NCBI GenBank assembly: GCA_947623175.1 | Contig: CANQGK010000002.1 | Coordinates: 1 to 64,000 of the forward strand | Direction of reading: 5' to 3' | DNA length: 64,000 bases | Source of the DNA: an uncultured Clostridia bacterium | GTDB taxonomy: Bacteria; Bacillota; Clostridia; Oscillospirales; Acutalibacteraceae | Shown: positions 63,086 to 64,000 of the stretch, piece by piece | How positions within the stretch are numbered: the stretch's first letter is position 1 | Layout of the letters: each line of letters opens with the position of its first letter | Translations under genes and position numbers: made by a program | The notes under the pieces: model-generated | Told to the model about the DNA's origin: nothing | The model's database searches: none | The model's input: the letters and a program-made list of their open reading frames with translations, nothing else

Positions 63086-64000
63086 GTGGAAGAAAAAGTA
63101 TTGATATTAAATTTCGGCGGACAGTATGACCAGCTTATCGCAAGACGGGTAAGAGAATGCAATGTTTACTGTGAAGTTAAAGATTATACTGTGACGCTCG
63201 ATGAAATAAAGGCGTTTAACCCTATCGGCATTATTTTTACCGGCGGACCCGACAGCGTTTATGCCGAAAATTCTTACCATCCGGCAGAGGGTATTTTCGA
63301 ACTCGGAATACCGATTTTGGGTATATGCTACGGCTGTCAGCTTATCGCGCATCATCTGGGCGGCAGTGTTACCGCCGCCGCGGACAATTCCGCCAGGGAA
63401 TACGGTAAAACCCTTACAACCTATGATACCGACTGCCTGCTTTTTAAGGGCTTGCCCGAAAAAGGGATTTCCTGGATGAGCCATGGGGATTATATGGAAA
63501 AGGTTCCGAAGGGCTTTAAGCTTACCGCCCACAGCGATAAATGTCCTAACGTGGCTATCGCCGATAAGGAAAAAAAGCTTTACGGCGTACAGTTTCACCC
63601 CGAGGTAAATCATACCGAAAACGGTACGCGAATGATCGGGAATTTCTTATACGAGGTCTGCTCGGCTTCCGGCAATTGGACTATGGAGGGCTATAAACGC
63701 CGCGCTATTGCCGAAATACGCGAAAATGTGGGCGACGGAAGGGCGTTGCTGGCGCTTTCGGGCGGAGTGGATTCTTCGGTTTGCGCCGCGCTTTTTGCCG
63801 AGGCTGTCGGAAAGCAGCTGACCTGCGTCTTTGTCGACCACGGGCTTATGCGCAAAAACGAGGGCGACGAGGTCGAGGCGGCGTTTAAAAAATGGGATAT
63901 CAACTTTATAAGAGTAAACGCCAAGGACAGATTTTTGTCAAAGCTTGCGGGTAAAACCGAGCCGGAGGAAAAGCGCAAAATAATCGGCGAGGAATTTATC
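63086..64000 (+). CDS. guaA: GMP synthase (partial, runs off the right edge)
   Basis: 305 codons are present without a stop. The class I amidotransferase domain has ILNFGGQYDQLIARRVRE, the nucleophile Cys in LGICYGCQLIAHHLGG, and the His/Glu pair in VQFHPEVNHTENG. The ATP-pyrophosphatase domain begins with LALSGGVDSSVCA. It aminates XMP to GMP with glutamine. The start is GTG at 63086, with AAGGAA upstream, 19 bp after purB; no suitable ATG exists. About 200 C-terminal residues, including the dimerisation domain, lie outside the window. Confidence 0.95.
   Translation, partial: MEEKVLILNFGGQYDQLIARRVRECNVYCEVKDYTVTLDEIKAFNPIGIIFTGGPDSVYAENSYHPAEGIFELGIPILGICYGCQLIAHHLGGSVTAAADNSAREYGKTLTTYDTDCLLFKGLPEKGISWMSHGDYMEKVPKGFKLTAHSDKCPNVAIADKEKKLYGVQFHPEVNHTENGTRMIGNFLYEVCSASGNWTMEGYKRRAIAEIRENVGDGRALLALSGGVDSSVCAALFAEAVGKQLTCVFVDHGLMRKNEGDEVEAAFKKWDINFIRVNAKDRFLSKLAGKTEPEEKRKIIGEEFI

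Overview
The window looks like a chromosomal stretch of an anaerobic, probably gut- or rumen-associated member of the class Clostridia (Bacillota). The support is: SD-type ribosome sites (AGGAGG), near-consensus sigma-A promoters, type I dockerin modules, a B12-independent glycyl-radical microcompartment locus, an archaeal-type split glutamate synthase beside type III glutamine synthetase, and oxygen-sensitive radical and Fe-S enzymes. I see no rRNA, tRNA, CRISPR, prophage or insertion sequence. Assignment below class level is not possible from the sequence alone.

Region 1 (1-20020): carbohydrate capture and breakdown. The left end is the tail of a sugar-ABC-transport type cluster (truncated YIP1-like protein, DUF5696-like lipoprotein, one MalF-type permease). 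Then come an SGNH esterase lipoprotein, two large secreted proteins built from the same repeated beta-rich module (one ending in a dockerin, one anchored by a C-terminal membrane helix), a beta-helix protein, a GH3 glycosidase, a secreted cohesin-like/dockerin/beta-helix protein, a second SGNH hydrolase and L-rhamnose mutarotase. The combination suggests use of an acetylated, rhamnose-containing plant polysaccharide such as pectin; that is inference.

Region 2 (20054-31618): a divergent RpiR-type regulator and an eight-gene operon. It holds an FAD-linked oxidase (GlcD/AGPS type), an Fe-S partner, a class II aldolase, a PfkB kinase, an IolB-type isomerase, an aldose epimerase, an FGGY kinase and a fused EtfB-EtfA. 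The aldolase-kinase-isomerase trio resembles the lower half of inositol catabolism (IolJ-IolC-IolB), here joined to an electron-transfer flavoprotein module. Two matching operator-like palindromes lie between the regulator and the operon. A GLUG-repeat, dockerin-bearing secreted protein follows.

Region 3 (31663-44283): a glycyl-radical bacterial microcompartment. It encodes a diol-dehydratase-type glycyl radical enzyme and its activase, six shell proteins, an EutP/PduV GTPase, a PduS/RnfC-like electron carrier, a CoA-acylating aldehyde dehydrogenase, a zinc alcohol dehydrogenase with an encapsulation peptide, a DeoR regulator and a class II aldolase. The expected chemistry is 1,2-propanediol (from deoxysugars such as rhamnose) to propanal, then to propanol and propionyl-CoA. 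This fits the rhamnose mutarotase of region 1.

Region 4 (44310-59315): nitrogen assimilation. A minus-strand operon carries a split glutamate synthase with its own flavin and ferredoxin subunits, glutamine synthetase I, an ANTAR RNA-binding regulator and NAD synthetase. Divergent plus-strand genes are NADP-type glutamate dehydrogenase, glutamine synthetase III, an Amt-PII fusion and asparagine synthetase. Terminator-like leaders suggest antitermination control by the ANTAR protein.

Region 5 (59398-64000): purine biosynthesis: purC, purA, purB and the start of guaA, which runs off the right edge.
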